A DNA stretch of 64,000 bases from Bacteroidales bacterium (GCA_030524805.1 JAUNFY010000003.1:1-64000); one strand, 5' to 3'. Counted from the first letter of the stretch, positions 51,979 through 61,637 are shown. A program made the numbers and translations. Notes: a model not told the origin generated them from the sequence alone.

Positions 51979-52017
51979 TGCCGTGGATGTGGAAATTTCC
52001 GCACCCACGGCATTTTT
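51979..52017 (+). terminator. terminator of glnN
   Basis: TGCCGTGG (51979-51986) pairs with CCACGGCA (52005-52012), with an inner GGAAATTTCC palindrome, followed by TTTTT. Confidence 0.85.
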
Positions 52018-52061
52018 ATGCCACTTTCTTGTATTCTCGGCATCTCTTTATTGAATGAAAA

Positions 52062-52093
52062 TTTGCACATAACGAATTTTTTTTGTAATTTTG
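52062..52093 (+). promoter_or_regulatory. promoter of the rpsF-rpsR-rplI operon
   Basis: TTTG (52062-52065), 20-nt spacer, TAATTTTG (52086-52093). Leader of about 70 nt. No obvious S6/S18 mRNA-binding fold was checked in detail. Confidence 0.75.
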
Positions 52094-52169
52094 CATCGCT
52101 TTTGCAGCGGAGCTGTCATGGCTGTGATGTAAAAGTAGTGAAAATTAACTATATAACAACAAAACACGT

Positions 52170-52553
52170 ATGAATCGTTACGAAACCGTTTTCATTTTAA
52201 CTCCCGTTTTGTCTGACGAACAGATGAAGGAAGCGGTAGAAAAATTCAAAGGCGTATTGACAGCAAACGGTGCTTCAATCGTCAATGAAGAGGAATGGGG
52301 CCTGCGCAAGCTTGCTTATCCCATCCAGAAGAAATCAACAGGCTTTTACTGTCTTCTCGAATTCGAAGGCGCGCCCGAACTGGTGAAGCAGCTTGAAATC
52401 GCATATCGCCGCGATGAGAAAGTGCTGCGTTTCCTCACTTTCCGCCTCGACAAATATGCAGCGGAATACGCAGAAAAACGCCGCAACCTGAGAGCAAAGA
52501 AAGCAAGTGAAACAGCTGAGGCTCCCGCCGAAGCAGAAAACAAGGAGGCTTAA
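52170..52553 (+). CDS. rpsF: 30S ribosomal protein S6
   Basis: 127 residues. [25 protein letters not shown] at the start, [23 protein letters not shown] (about 43-65) and [18 protein letters not shown] (about 82-99) are the S6 core. The Ala/Glu-rich tail ([18 protein letters not shown]) is a common, dispensable extension. First gene of rpsF-rpsR-rplI, three bases from rpsR. Confidence 0.97.
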   Translation: MNRYETVFILTPVLSDEQMKEAVEKFKGVLTANGASIVNEEEWGLRKLAYPIQKKSTGFYCLLEFEGAPELVKQLEIAYRRDEKVLRFLTFRLDKYAAEYAEKRRNLRAKKASETAEAPAEAENKEA

Positions 52554-52555
52554 TC

Positions 52556-52822
52556 ATGGCAGCAAATAGCGAAATCCGTTACCTTACCCCTCTCTCGGTA
52601 GACACTCGTAAGAAAAAATACTGCCGTTTCAAACGCAGCGGTATCAAATACATCGACTACAAGGATCCTGAATTCCTCAAGAAATTCCTCAACGAGCAGG
52701 GTAAGATCCTTCCCCGTCGCATCACAGGAACATCGCTCAAATTCCAGCGTCGTGTGGCTCAGGCCGTGAAGCGTGCCCGTCATCTCGCGCTTCTTCCCTA
52801 CGTGACCGACTTAATGAAGTAA
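52556..52822 (+). CDS. rpsR: 30S ribosomal protein S18
   Basis: 88 residues. [26 protein letters not shown] followed by [34 protein letters not shown] is the full S18 sequence; the single Cys near the N-terminus is part of the family pattern. Begins two bases after the rpsF stop. S18 pairs with S6 on the 30S platform. Confidence 0.97.
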   Translation: MAANSEIRYLTPLSVDTRKKKYCRFKRSGIKYIDYKDPEFLKKFLNEQGKILPRRITGTSLKFQRRVAQAVKRARHLALLPYVTDLMK

Positions 52823-52846
52823 TAACCATTTAACCGAAAACTATAT

Positions 52847-53302
52847 ATGAAACTTATTCTCAAAGAAAACGTAGTCGAACTTGGCTACAAAGACGATGTA
52901 GTCGAAGTTAAGGATGGTTACGGCCGCAACTACCTGATTCCCCAGGGCAAGGCAGTGATTGCATCAGAAGCCAACTTGAAGGAACTTCAGGAAAATCTTC
53001 GTCAGCGCGCTCACAAGATCGCTGCTATCCTCGCTGAGGCTCAGGGTCAGGCCGACGCTATCAAGGACGTTAAGCTCGTCATTGAAGCTAAGACCGGCGC
53101 TAACGGCACTATCTACGGCAGCGTAGGTGCTGCTCAGATCTCTGAAGCATTCCAGAAGCTCGGTCACGAAATCGACCGCAAGCTCATCTCGCTCAAGAAC
53201 CCCATCAAGGCTGTTGGCGAGTATGTATGCACAGTCAAATTCCACAGGGACGTAAATGCTGAAGTTCCCGTATGTGTTGTGGCTGAAGCTGAAGAAGAAT
53301 AA
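52847..53302 (+). CDS. rplI: 50S ribosomal protein L9
   Basis: 151 residues. The N-terminal RNA-binding domain MKLILKENVVELGYKDDVVEVKDGYGRNYLIP is classic L9, then the long connecting helix (about 45-75) and C-terminal domain with GTIYGSVGAAQISEAF (about 86-101). Last gene of the S6-S18-L9 operon, followed by a strong terminator. Confidence 0.97.
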   Translation: MKLILKENVVELGYKDDVVEVKDGYGRNYLIPQGKAVIASEANLKELQENLRQRAHKIAAILAEAQGQADAIKDVKLVIEAKTGANGTIYGSVGAAQISEAFQKLGHEIDRKLISLKNPIKAVGEYVCTVKFHRDVNAEVPVCVVAEAEEE

Positions 53303-53346
53303 TCCGACGACTTTTCAGGCCTTGCAGGCCTTGATCGAAATTATTG

Positions 53347-53379
53347 ATCCGCACTCTTCATGGAGTGCGGATTTTTTTT
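53347..53379 (+). terminator. terminator of the rpsF-rpsR-rplI operon
   Basis: ATCCGCACTC (53347-53356) and GAGTGCGGAT (53363-53372) form a perfect 10-bp stem, loop TTCATG, then a run of T. The T-run also supplies the -33 box of the dnaN promoter. Confidence 0.9.
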
Positions 53380-53408
53380 GTGCGTTACAATTTTTTTTAT
53401 TATCTTTG
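53377..53408 (+). promoter_or_regulatory. promoter of dnaN
   Basis: TTTG (53377-53380), 20-nt spacer, TATCTTTG (53401-53408). Leader of about 35 nt to the ATG at 53448. The -33 box overlaps the preceding terminator's T-run. Confidence 0.7.
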
Positions 53409-53447
53409 TAGATTGATATACAAGAATCTTTTAAATTTGATAATTAT

Positions 53448-54572
53448 ATGATATTCAATGTGCATGGCAAAACCCTTCAGCAGCAGATCGCATCTGTCAG
53501 CAAGGTGGTGAATGCCAAAAACGCCCTTTCCATCCTCGATAATTTCCTTCTCGAGGTGAAAGGCAACACCCTATACATCACCGGTTCCGACCAGGAAACC
53601 GTGATGACTGCTAAAATGGAAATCACCAATCAGGATGCCGATGGAGTGATTGCTATCAACGCCAAGCGTCTGATGGAAGTGGTGAAGGAAGTTTCCAACT
53701 TCCCGCTGACATTCAATATCAATAACTCCAATGGCTCGGTCGATCTTCAGTTCCCCGGCGGTCATTTCGAATTCATGGGTATTGACGCTGCCGAGTATCC
53801 ACAGAATTTTGAAATCGATCCACTCTCCGTCGAAATGGAGATACCTGCCGACGTGATTCAAAGCGGCCTCGATTACACTCTCTTCGCTATAAGCACCGAG
53901 ACTATCCGTCCGATGATGACCGGCGTTTACTGGGATTTTCATGAGGACGACATCACATTCGTAGGCAGTGATACTCACAAACTCGTGAGATACACCAACA
54001 GAAACTATAAGCCGAACAGGGAGACATCGTTTATCCTGCCGGGCAAGCCGGCAGGCATCCTGAGGTCGCTCCTCGGCAAGGATACTAATATGGTCCACGT
54101 GCGTAAGGACGAGAAAAGCGCGATTTTCACATTCGGCGATTTCCGTCTTGCTTGCCGCTTTGTGAAAGGAAATTATCCCAACTACAACCGTGTGATACCG
54201 AACGACAATCCTAATGAGATCACAATCGACAGGCAGGCTCTTCTCGCCGGTATGCGCCGCGTCTCGCTCTTTGCCAGCAAAGCATCAAGTCTGGTGAAAA
54301 TGACTCTCAACCCCAATGAGGTAGTGCTTCAGTCGCAGGATCTTGACTACAGCACGAAGGCTGATGAACGTATCGGTTGCTCCTACGAAGGCACTCCCAT
54401 GTCGATAGGTTTCAATGCCGGCTACATGCTTGAAGTGCTCAACAATCTTCAGGGCGATTCAATCATAGTGAAACTCTCCGATCCCGGTCGTCCTGGTCTC
54501 TTCATGCCTTTCGAGCAGAAGGAAAATGAAGATGTGGTGATGCTTCAGATGCCGATGCAGGTGATCGAATGA
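53448..54572 (+). CDS. dnaN: DNA polymerase III beta subunit (sliding clamp)
   Basis: 374 residues in three equal clamp domains. Conserved features: NALSILDNFLLEVKGNTLYITGSDQE (about 25-50), IRPMMTGVYWDF (about 153-164), VGSDTHKLVRY (about 170-180), RFVKGNYPNYNRVIP (about 238-252) and the C-terminal MPMQ. Length is standard. It is not beside dnaA here; it heads a gene series running to rlmB. Confidence 0.95.
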   Translation: MIFNVHGKTLQQQIASVSKVVNAKNALSILDNFLLEVKGNTLYITGSDQETVMTAKMEITNQDADGVIAINAKRLMEVVKEVSNFPLTFNINNSNGSVDLQFPGGHFEFMGIDAAEYPQNFEIDPLSVEMEIPADVIQSGLDYTLFAISTETIRPMMTGVYWDFHEDDITFVGSDTHKLVRYTNRNYKPNRETSFILPGKPAGILRSLLGKDTNMVHVRKDEKSAIFTFGDFRLACRFVKGNYPNYNRVIPNDNPNEITIDRQALLAGMRRVSLFASKASSLVKMTLNPNEVVLQSQDLDYSTKADERIGCSYEGTPMSIGFNAGYMLEVLNNLQGDSIIVKLSDPGRPGLFMPFEQKENEDVVMLQMPMQVIE

Positions 54573-54628
54573 GTGCATTGCAGCCTTAGATGAAACCAAC
54601 AGAATTAAGTCAATAACACTCCGAAACA

Positions 54629-55399
54629 ATGCAACTGAATCTTACCCGGCCGATTATCTTTTTTGATCTGGAGACCACCGGCACCAGCGTGACTGCCGAC
54701 AGGATTGTGGAGATTTCTCTGATCAAGCTTTTCCCCGACGGACACACCGAGGAGAAGACTCGACGGATCAATCCGGAATGCCACATCCCGGAAGCCAGCA
54801 CTGCTGTACACCATATCACGGATGAAGACGTGAAGGATGCGCCTACATTCAAGCAGATTGCAAAATCGCTTCATGATCTTTTCGACGGTTGCGACATAGC
54901 GGGTTTCAACTCTAATAAGTTCGACGTCCCACTTCTGATCGAGGAATTCGGACGGGTCGGACTCCCGTTCGATGTCGCTTCGCGCAATTTCATCGACGTG
55001 CAGGGAATATTCCACAAGATGGAACAGCGTACGCTCGTCGCAGCCTATCGCTTCTATTGCGGTAAGGAACTCGACGGCGCCCATTCCGCTTCTGCCGACA
55101 CCAAGGCTACCTATGAAGTGCTCCTGAGCCAGCTCGACAGATATCCCGAGTTGAAAAACGACGTGAAATATCTTTCTGAATTCTCTTCCGGAGGACGCAA
55201 TGTGGATCTCGCCGGCCGCATGGTATATGACGACAACAACCAGCCCATATTCAATTTCGGTAAAAACAAAGGAAAGAAAGTCAGGGACGTTGTGCGTCAT
55301 GAGCCCGGTTTCATTCAGTGGATTTTGCAGGGCGATTTCCCGAAAGAGACAAAAGACCAGTTGAGAAGACTTCAATACGAATACTCTAAGAAGAACTGA
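54629..55399 (+). CDS. DnaQ-like 3'-5' exonuclease
   Basis: 256 residues. DEDDh exonuclease: FFDLETTG (D12, E14 region), ITDEDVKDAPTF, GFNSNKFDVPLL and HSASADTKATYEVL supply the acidic and His residues. The C-terminal region (about 180-256), with FNFGKNKGKKVRDV and GFIQWILQGDFP, is the short domain often seen in this Bacteroidota group. Either a proofreading subunit or a stand-alone nuclease; its position after dnaN favours a replication or repair role. Confidence 0.88.
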   Translation: MQLNLTRPIIFFDLETTGTSVTADRIVEISLIKLFPDGHTEEKTRRINPECHIPEASTAVHHITDEDVKDAPTFKQIAKSLHDLFDGCDIAGFNSNKFDVPLLIEEFGRVGLPFDVASRNFIDVQGIFHKMEQRTLVAAYRFYCGKELDGAHSASADTKATYEVLLSQLDRYPELKNDVKYLSEFSSGGRNVDLAGRMVYDDNNQPIFNFGKNKGKKVRDVVRHEPGFIQWILQGDFPKETKDQLRRLQYEYSKKN

Positions 55400-55520
55400 T
55401 AAGCAGATGTTCAAATTAATCCGCATGGCATCCGTTTAGCGCGTATCGCATGCGTAAGCTGAATGTAAGTGGCTTGATTTGACAGCTATATATGGCAGTT
55501 GAAAACACCCTTCCGCAATA

Positions 55521-56726
55521 ATGGAGCAGACACTGAAAGGAAAGCATATAGTGCTTGGAATCACTGGAGGCATTGCAGCGTATAAAAGCGCATACCTGCT
55601 TCGTCTCCTTATAAAGGCCGGTGCAGAAGTGCAGGTTGTGATCACACCAAATGGCAAGGAGTTCATCACTCCGGCCACTCTTGCAGCCCTGAGCGGCAAA
55701 CCGGTGGTGTCGGAATTCTTTGCCGCCAATACCGGCGAATGGCATTCGCATGTCGACTTGGGTCTTTGGTCAGACCTAATGGTGATAGCTCCCGCTACGG
55801 CATCCACAATCGGAAAAATGGTGTCGGGAGTGGCTGACAATATGCTTGTCACGACTTATCTCTCGGCCAAAAGCCATGTGATGGTCGCGCCGGCCATGGA
55901 CCTCGACATGTGGGCTCATCCGTCGACGCAGCGCAACATTGCCACCCTCATGGCCGACGGCGTGGAGATAATCCAGCCGGGCAGCGGTGAGCTTGCAAGC
56001 CACCTCACCGGTAAAGGTCGTATGGAAGAGCCGGAGGAGATACTGCGCAGGGTGGAGGCTTTCTTCAAGAAGAAAGAGAGTTTGAGTGGCAAACATGTTG
56101 TAGTCACCGCCGGCCCCACCTACGAAAACATCGATCCGGTCAGATTCATTGGTAATTACTCAAGCGGCAAGATGGGATTTGCCATAGCGGAGGAGGCTGC
56201 TGCCCGCGGTGCGCGTGTCACCCTCATTGCAGGCCCGGTGGCCCTTCAAACCTCACATCCGGCAATAGAAAGAATCGACGTCAGGAGTGCCCGTGAGATG
56301 CTTCATCAGGCGGAAAACGCTTTTGCCGATTGCGATATCGCTATCCTCTCTGCTGCGGTAGCTGATTATGCGCCGGCCGAATGTGCTGACTCCAAGATAA
56401 AGCGGGAGAAGACCGACGGCATGACATTGCAATTGGTGAAAAACCCCGACATCGCGGCCACTCTCGGCAAGGAGAAAGGCAGCCGCATCCTTGTGGGCTT
56501 CGCGCTCGAGACCGACCATGAGATGGAGAATGCCGCCCGGAAACTTATCAATAAGAATCTCGACATGATAGTGGTCAATTCGTTGCAGAATCCTCTTGCC
56601 GGATTCAATAAAGACACCAATCAGGTCACATTGATAAAGGCCGACAACACAAGCAAGGCCTTCCCCGCCAAAACCAAACGGGAAGTGGCCGCTGATATCC
56701 TTGACGAAATAGAGAAATTAAAGTGA
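55521..56726 (+). CDS. coaBC: bifunctional phosphopantothenoylcysteine decarboxylase/phosphopantothenate--cysteine ligase
   Basis: 401 residues. Two steps of coenzyme A synthesis. N-terminal CoaC flavoprotein domain (about 1-185): LGITGGIAAYKSAYLLRLL, LGLWSDLMVIAPATAS, MVAPAMDLDMW with the active-site region. C-terminal CoaB domain (about 190-401): VVVTAGPTYENIDPVRFIGNYSSGKMG and AAVADYAP. Its stop codon overlaps the GTG start of the next gene. Confidence 0.95.
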   Translation: MEQTLKGKHIVLGITGGIAAYKSAYLLRLLIKAGAEVQVVITPNGKEFITPATLAALSGKPVVSEFFAANTGEWHSHVDLGLWSDLMVIAPATASTIGKMVSGVADNMLVTTYLSAKSHVMVAPAMDLDMWAHPSTQRNIATLMADGVEIIQPGSGELASHLTGKGRMEEPEEILRRVEAFFKKKESLSGKHVVVTAGPTYENIDPVRFIGNYSSGKMGFAIAEEAAARGARVTLIAGPVALQTSHPAIERIDVRSAREMLHQAENAFADCDIAILSAAVADYAPAECADSKIKREKTDGMTLQLVKNPDIAATLGKEKGSRILVGFALETDHEMENAARKLINKNLDMIVVNSLQNPLAGFNKDTNQVTLIKADNTSKAFPAKTKREVAADILDEIEKLK

Positions 56727-57655
56727 GACGTCGCGAAGTGAATTGCAGATTGCTGAAGAAATTTGGTGTGGCATTGGCGCTATGCCTCGTTCCCGGGTGG
56801 TGTGCCGCTCAGGAGCTTAATTGTGCCGTTGAGGTCAATGCCCAGAAAATAGAGGGCGGAAGCAAGTCGGTGTTCCAGACCCTTCAGGAGGCAATCACCG
56901 AATACATGAACGAGACGAAATTCTCCAATGCCACTTTCGCCGTCAATGAGAAAATCGACTGCAGGTTGTTTCTTACCGTCAGCGAATATACCGACGACCG
57001 CATCACCGGCGACCTCCAGGTGCAGCTGTCGAGGCCTGTCTACAATTCATCCTACACCACCACACTTTTCAATTTCAAAGACAACAGGGTGAGTTTTGAA
57101 TATCGCGAGGGTGAGCCGATCATTTTCAACGAAACCACACTGGAAGATAACCTCACGGCGATTCTGAATTATTACGCCTATCTCTTTCTCGCGCTCGACT
57201 TCGACAGTTTCTCCCCGATGGGTGGCCAGCCATACTACGACCGCGCCCAATCCATCGTGCAGTCAGCGCAAAGCCTCGGCGAAACAGGTTGGAAAGCTTT
57301 CGAAGACCCCAAAAACAGAAGCGGAGTTCTCTCTTCATTCACTCAGCCTTCCACCTCGATGTTTCGTCAGATGCTATACGACTATCACCGCAAGGGCCTT
57401 GACGAAATGGTGACGGCTCCCGACAAGGGTAGGGCCGTGATAACGGAGTCGCTCAATGCGATAGAAAAAATATATCAGGCCGATGCCATGTCGGCGGCTT
57501 TGTCCATCTTCAGGGACTCTAAGCTTGATGAACTCGTGAATATCTATTCAAAGGCTCCCCAGACCGAACGGGAGGCCGTGTATAAACTTCTGCAACCCAT
57601 ATTCCCGGCCGAGAATGAACGATTGCAAAAAATCCGGAGGGGAGAGGAACAATAA
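56723..57655 (+). CDS. DUF4835 family secreted protein
   Basis: 310 residues from the GTG at 56723 (GTGA overlap with the coaBC stop). No ATG start is available before the signal peptide (LLKKFGVALALCLVPGWCAAQ, cleavage near residue 29). ELNCAVEVNAQKIEGGSKSVFQTL is the hallmark of DUF4835, as are SRPVYNSSYTTTLFNF (about 103-118) and YYAYLFLALDFDSFSPMGG. The family sits between coaBC and recN across Bacteroidota; function unknown, probably periplasmic or cell-envelope. Confidence 0.9.
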   Translation: MRRREVNCRLLKKFGVALALCLVPGWCAAQELNCAVEVNAQKIEGGSKSVFQTLQEAITEYMNETKFSNATFAVNEKIDCRLFLTVSEYTDDRITGDLQVQLSRPVYNSSYTTTLFNFKDNRVSFEYREGEPIIFNETTLEDNLTAILNYYAYLFLALDFDSFSPMGGQPYYDRAQSIVQSAQSLGETGWKAFEDPKNRSGVLSSFTQPSTSMFRQMLYDYHRKGLDEMVTAPDKGRAVITESLNAIEKIYQADAMSAALSIFRDSKLDELVNIYSKAPQTEREAVYKLLQPIFPAENERLQKIRRGEEQ

Positions 57656-57663
57656 CTTGCGAT

Positions 57664-59331
57664 ATGTTGAGGCAATTGTCTATACAAAATTATGCGCTTA
57701 TCGACAGGCTTGATATCGACATGAACGATGGCCTGACCATCATCACTGGCGAAACCGGAGCCGGTAAGTCTGTGCTGATGGGTGCCATTTCTTTACTCAC
57801 CGGCGAAAGAGCCGACTCCAAGGTGCTGGCCAACCGTCAGGGAAAGGCAGTCGTGGAAGGCCTCTTCGACAATGTGGCCGAAAGTCTCAGGGAAGCGGTC
57901 GAGGCCAACGACCTTGACTGGAACGGCGGCCAGATATTGGTGCGCCGTGAGATATCTGCCAATGGCCGCAGCCGTGCGTTCATCAACGACACACCTGTCA
58001 CATTGCCCCTTCTCTCGGAAATTGCCGGCGGAATCGTCGACATTCATTCGCAACACGCCAACAGGCTGCTGTCGCAGACCGACCATCAGCTTAAGATTAT
58101 AGATTCGATAACCGACAATGCCGCGTTGCTCAATTCTTATAAGGAAGATTTCGCCCGGTTTGCCACTCTCCATGCCAAGATCAAGAAGATAAGGACCGAC
58201 ATGGAGCGGCAACGCGAGAATGCAGAGTTCCGCACGTTTCAACTCGAGCAACTCTCCCGACTCAATCCCAGGAAAGGGGAGTTGGAGGAAGTGGAGCGCA
58301 CCTTCGATCTCCTGTCGGATGCCGACGACATAAGAAGCCGGTTCGTGGAATCAGCCAATTTCATATCGCAGGCCGACGTCTCGGCGCTGTCGCTTATTCA
58401 GGATGCCGCCGCCAGGCTCGACGGAGTCGACCTGTCGCTGTTTTCGTCGCTTGAAGGAAACATCCCGCTTATGCAGCGTCTGAAAAATGTGCATATAGAG
58501 CTCAAGGATATTGGCGATACGCTGTCCCGGTTGGCTTCGGGCATAGAGTCCGATCCGGTACGCCTTGCCAAGGCCGACGCCCGCCTGAAGGAACTATACG
58601 ATGCGGTGAAACGTTTCAAGGTGGAAGACTACGACCATCTCGTGGATTTATATACCACGCTGCGCATGGAAAAGAAAGGGGGAGGGGAGAAGGTTGAGAT
58701 TCTCAATAAACTCGAATCAGAAGCCAAGGCTCTCGGTGAGGTGCTCAAGGCAAAAGCCGAGGAAATAAGCCATACGAGAGCGGTGGCGGCTGAGCGTTTC
58801 AAAAAGATTCTTGCTGAAGACGCACGTTCCCTCGGACTGAAAAATCTTCAGGTTGAAGTTAGGATCACACAGGGAAAGCTCACCCGCAGCGGTAAGGATA
58901 CCGTGGATTTCCTGTGCAGTTTCAATAAAAACCAACCCCTGATGCCAATATCGCAGACGGCGTCGGGAGGCGAGATGGCGCGCCTTACGCTTTGCATAAA
59001 AGCTATCACCGCAAGCAAGCTGAAACTCCCGACCGTGATTTTCGACGAGATCGATACCGGAGTGTCCGGAGAAATTGCCGACAAGATGGGCACCATGATG
59101 GCCGATGTGGCCCGCGGAATGCAGGTGCTCGCGATCACTCACCTTCCCCAGGTTGCCGTAAAAGGCAACACCCACATGCTCGTTTACAAGGAAGACAACA
59201 AGGAACGCACAGTCAGCAATGTCAGGATTCTCCAGCCCGAAGAGAGGGTGATGGAAATAGCGAGGATGCTTTCCGGAAAGGAAATCAACGAAGCCGCTCT
59301 CAGCAACGCGCGGGCGCTTCTCAACTCATGA
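57664..59331 (+). CDS. recN: DNA repair protein RecN
   Basis: 555 residues. SMC-like ATPase for double-strand break repair. Walker A ITGETGAGKSVLMGAI (about 28-43), coiled coils (about 160-235 and 285-370), signature SGGEMARLTLCIKAI (about 435-449) and Walker B VIFDEIDTGVSGEIA (about 458-472), with AITHLPQVA after it. Length matches the family. Nine bases after the DUF4835 gene. Confidence 0.95.
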   Translation: MLRQLSIQNYALIDRLDIDMNDGLTIITGETGAGKSVLMGAISLLTGERADSKVLANRQGKAVVEGLFDNVAESLREAVEANDLDWNGGQILVRREISANGRSRAFINDTPVTLPLLSEIAGGIVDIHSQHANRLLSQTDHQLKIIDSITDNAALLNSYKEDFARFATLHAKIKKIRTDMERQRENAEFRTFQLEQLSRLNPRKGELEEVERTFDLLSDADDIRSRFVESANFISQADVSALSLIQDAAARLDGVDLSLFSSLEGNIPLMQRLKNVHIELKDIGDTLSRLASGIESDPVRLAKADARLKELYDAVKRFKVEDYDHLVDLYTTLRMEKKGGGEKVEILNKLESEAKALGEVLKAKAEEISHTRAVAAERFKKILAEDARSLGLKNLQVEVRITQGKLTRSGKDTVDFLCSFNKNQPLMPISQTASGGEMARLTLCIKAITASKLKLPTVIFDEIDTGVSGEIADKMGTMMADVARGMQVLAITHLPQVAVKGNTHMLVYKEDNKERTVSNVRILQPEERVMEIARMLSGKEINEAALSNARALLNS

Positions 59332-59365
59332 TTGAAGTGTAAAACTACATGCAATAATATATAAA

Positions 59366-60112
59366 ATGGAGAAAAGTGATTATATATTCGGACTGCGGGC
59401 CATCATCGAGGCCATAGAAGCAGGTCGCGACATCGACAAGGTGCTCCTGAAGAAAGATTTCAGCGGCGACCTTGCCAAAGACCTCCTCGCCAAGACGAAA
59501 GAATACGGTGTGCTCGTGAAGCGCGTGCCTGTCGAGAAACTCAACCGTATCACGATGAAAAACCATCAGGGTGCGATCGCGATATTGGCCGCTGTCCCCT
59601 ACCAGAGGCTTGAGCATATCATCCCCCGCCTCTATGAAGAAGGTAGGAATCCTCTCATGATAGTGCTCGACGGCGTGACCGACATCCGCAATTTCGGTGC
59701 TATTGCCCGCACTGCATGCTGCGCCGGCGCTGATGCCATCGTGATTCCTTCTCACAATTCCGTATCCATCACTGCAGATGCCGTCAAGACGTCGGCCGGG
59801 GCTCTCTTCCATATCCCCGTTTGCCGTGAGGTGTCTACTCTCGATGCGGTCAAGCAGTTGAAAGACAATGGATATAAGATTGTGGCTGCCACTGAGAAAG
59901 GGGCCGCTTGCTACACCGACATCGACTTCTCCGTGCCTGTGGCGATAGTGATGGGAGCGGAAGAGACCGGTATTTCTGACGAAGTGCTCCGTATGGCCGA
60001 TGACCTTGCGGCAATTCCTATAGTGGGAGAAATCGGTTCGCTCAACGTTTCTGTCGCTGCCGGAGTGATGATGTATGAGGCAGTACGGCAGCGCGCCATC
60101 GCCGGCAAGTGA
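59366..60112 (+). CDS. rlmB: 23S rRNA 2'-O-methyltransferase, TrmH/SpoU family (RlmB-like)
   Basis: 248 residues. N-terminal substrate-binding domain (about 1-80, IFGLRAIIEAIEAGRDIDKV) followed by the SPOUT knot domain: NFGAIARTACCAGADAIVIP (about 113-132), IVMGAEETGIS (about 194-204) and PIVGEIGSLNVSVAAGVMMYEAVRQR (about 214-239). Best fit is methylation of G2251 of 23S rRNA, though closely related TrmH enzymes cannot be excluded. Confidence 0.88.
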   Translation: MEKSDYIFGLRAIIEAIEAGRDIDKVLLKKDFSGDLAKDLLAKTKEYGVLVKRVPVEKLNRITMKNHQGAIAILAAVPYQRLEHIIPRLYEEGRNPLMIVLDGVTDIRNFGAIARTACCAGADAIVIPSHNSVSITADAVKTSAGALFHIPVCREVSTLDAVKQLKDNGYKIVAATEKGAACYTDIDFSVPVAIVMGAEETGISDEVLRMADDLAAIPIVGEIGSLNVSVAAGVMMYEAVRQRAIAGK

Positions 60113-60154
60113 AGCTATTGCGCCTCCGGGCTTTGTCGGGTTAATTGATTTTTT

Positions 60155-60186
60155 TTTGCATATATCGATTCAAATTATTAACTTTG
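60155..60186 (+). promoter_or_regulatory. promoter of the nusB-yajC-ybbR series
   Basis: TTTG (60155-60158), 20-nt spacer, TAACTTTG (60179-60186). Leader of about 45-50 nt to the nusB ATG. Confidence 0.75.
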
Positions 60187-60239
60187 TAGTTTAAAGCAAC
60201 AAGCTTTGTCTCGAGTGGCAAAGTTAAAATCAACTACTG

Positions 60240-61637
60240 ATGATAAATAGAGTTCTCATAAGGATAAAGGTGGTGCAACTGCTTTATTCCTATTTTTTGG
60301 TTCAAAACAATTTTTCCGTGCAGTCGTCGCCAGCCGCGCCGACCAAAGAAAAGCGTTTTGCTTATAGTCTCTATCTCGACTATCTGTATCTGATGATTAG
60401 AATCGCAGATTCGGTCCGTAAGTCAGATCATTATCCATTGGCCGACACTCGGTTCATACAGAGAATATCGTCCGACAACATCATTAGGTCGATAAAAAAC
60501 AAATACGCCGTTTCATTTCCATTATCGCCCGCAGTCGACGGGTTGGCCGATGCCATCGCCGATTCGGCTGTATTCAAGAGATTCCTCACCGATCCACTCG
60601 CCGAGCCCACTATCTGGTCTGATATTTTCCGGCTCTTTATTTATCCAAGCCCGGTGGTAGGCTCTCTCGTGGAGAAATATGAGAATTATTCTTCAAGAGG
60701 TGTCGACCGCGCGAAAGACATGATAGAGGAGACGATGCGCGAGTTCGCTTCAAGCCAGGATAATATTTCCGAAGGCATAGCCGATCTCAAGGTTAGTCTG
60801 CATAAGGCGAGAGAGCTCTATTTCCGGTTGCTTCTGCTTCCCGTCGAGCTCACTTATCAGCAGGAAGTGGATCTTGAAGAGCGTCGTTGCCGCTACAACC
60901 GCACCGAGGAAGACCTGAATCCGAATCCTAAGTTTATCGACAATGAACTTGTCAAATTGCTTGCAGCCGATGAAGAGATCCGCAGCTATGTGGAAAACAA
61001 CAAGATCTCATGGCTCGAGCAGGATAGGGATATGGTGCGTCATCTCCTCCGCAAGATACTTGCATCGCCTCTCTATGCTGAATACATGGCTGATCCGACG
61101 GCCGACCTTCATGAAGACTGCGAGTTCTGGAAAAAGGCTCTGCGCCATATCATATTCACCGATCCTGAATTCATCGATCTTCTCGAATCGAAATCAGTGT
61201 TCTGGAACGATGACCTCGACATCATCGGGGAATTTGTCATCAAGACATTCCGCCGCTTCGAAGATAAGGCCTCAGATCCGGAGTGCAAGATTACCGAACC
61301 GGTGCTTCCGATGTATAAGGATGCCGAAGATGCCAAGTTCGGACCTGAACTTTTCGAGGCCACTGTGAAACGCAGCAAGATTTATCGCGACTATATCAAC
61401 GAGGTGTTGAATACCCAGCATTGGGAATCCGACCGTCTGGCATATATGGACGTGATCATTATGATTACTGCGCTTGCTGAGATTTGCACGTTCCCGAAAA
61501 TTCCCGTGCAGGCTTCTCTCAACGAATATATCGAGATAGCCAAAAGCTACTCTTCTGCAAAAAGCGGCTCGTTCATAAATGGCCTCCTTGCCGGAGTGAT
61601 TGCCAATCTCAAGGAAACCGGCAAACTTAAGAAATAA
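60240..61637 (+). CDS. nusB: NusB-family transcription antitermination factor, long Bacteroidota form
   Basis: 465 residues, against 139 in E. coli. The NusB first helix is at the very start (INRVLIRIKVVQLLYSYFL), and the rest of the NusB fold is at the end (about 365-465: KRSKIYRDYINEVL, IPVQASLNEYIEIAKSYSSAKSGSFINGLLAGVI). Between them lies a long helical insertion. It probably binds the boxA RNA of rRNA operons with NusE. First gene before yajC and ybbR. Confidence 0.85.
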   Translation: MINRVLIRIKVVQLLYSYFLVQNNFSVQSSPAAPTKEKRFAYSLYLDYLYLMIRIADSVRKSDHYPLADTRFIQRISSDNIIRSIKNKYAVSFPLSPAVDGLADAIADSAVFKRFLTDPLAEPTIWSDIFRLFIYPSPVVGSLVEKYENYSSRGVDRAKDMIEETMREFASSQDNISEGIADLKVSLHKARELYFRLLLLPVELTYQQEVDLEERRCRYNRTEEDLNPNPKFIDNELVKLLAADEEIRSYVENNKISWLEQDRDMVRHLLRKILASPLYAEYMADPTADLHEDCEFWKKALRHIIFTDPEFIDLLESKSVFWNDDLDIIGEFVIKTFRRFEDKASDPECKITEPVLPMYKDAEDAKFGPELFEATVKRSKIYRDYINEVLNTQHWESDRLAYMDVIIMITALAEICTFPKIPVQASLNEYIEIAKSYSSAKSGSFINGLLAGVIANLKETGKLKK

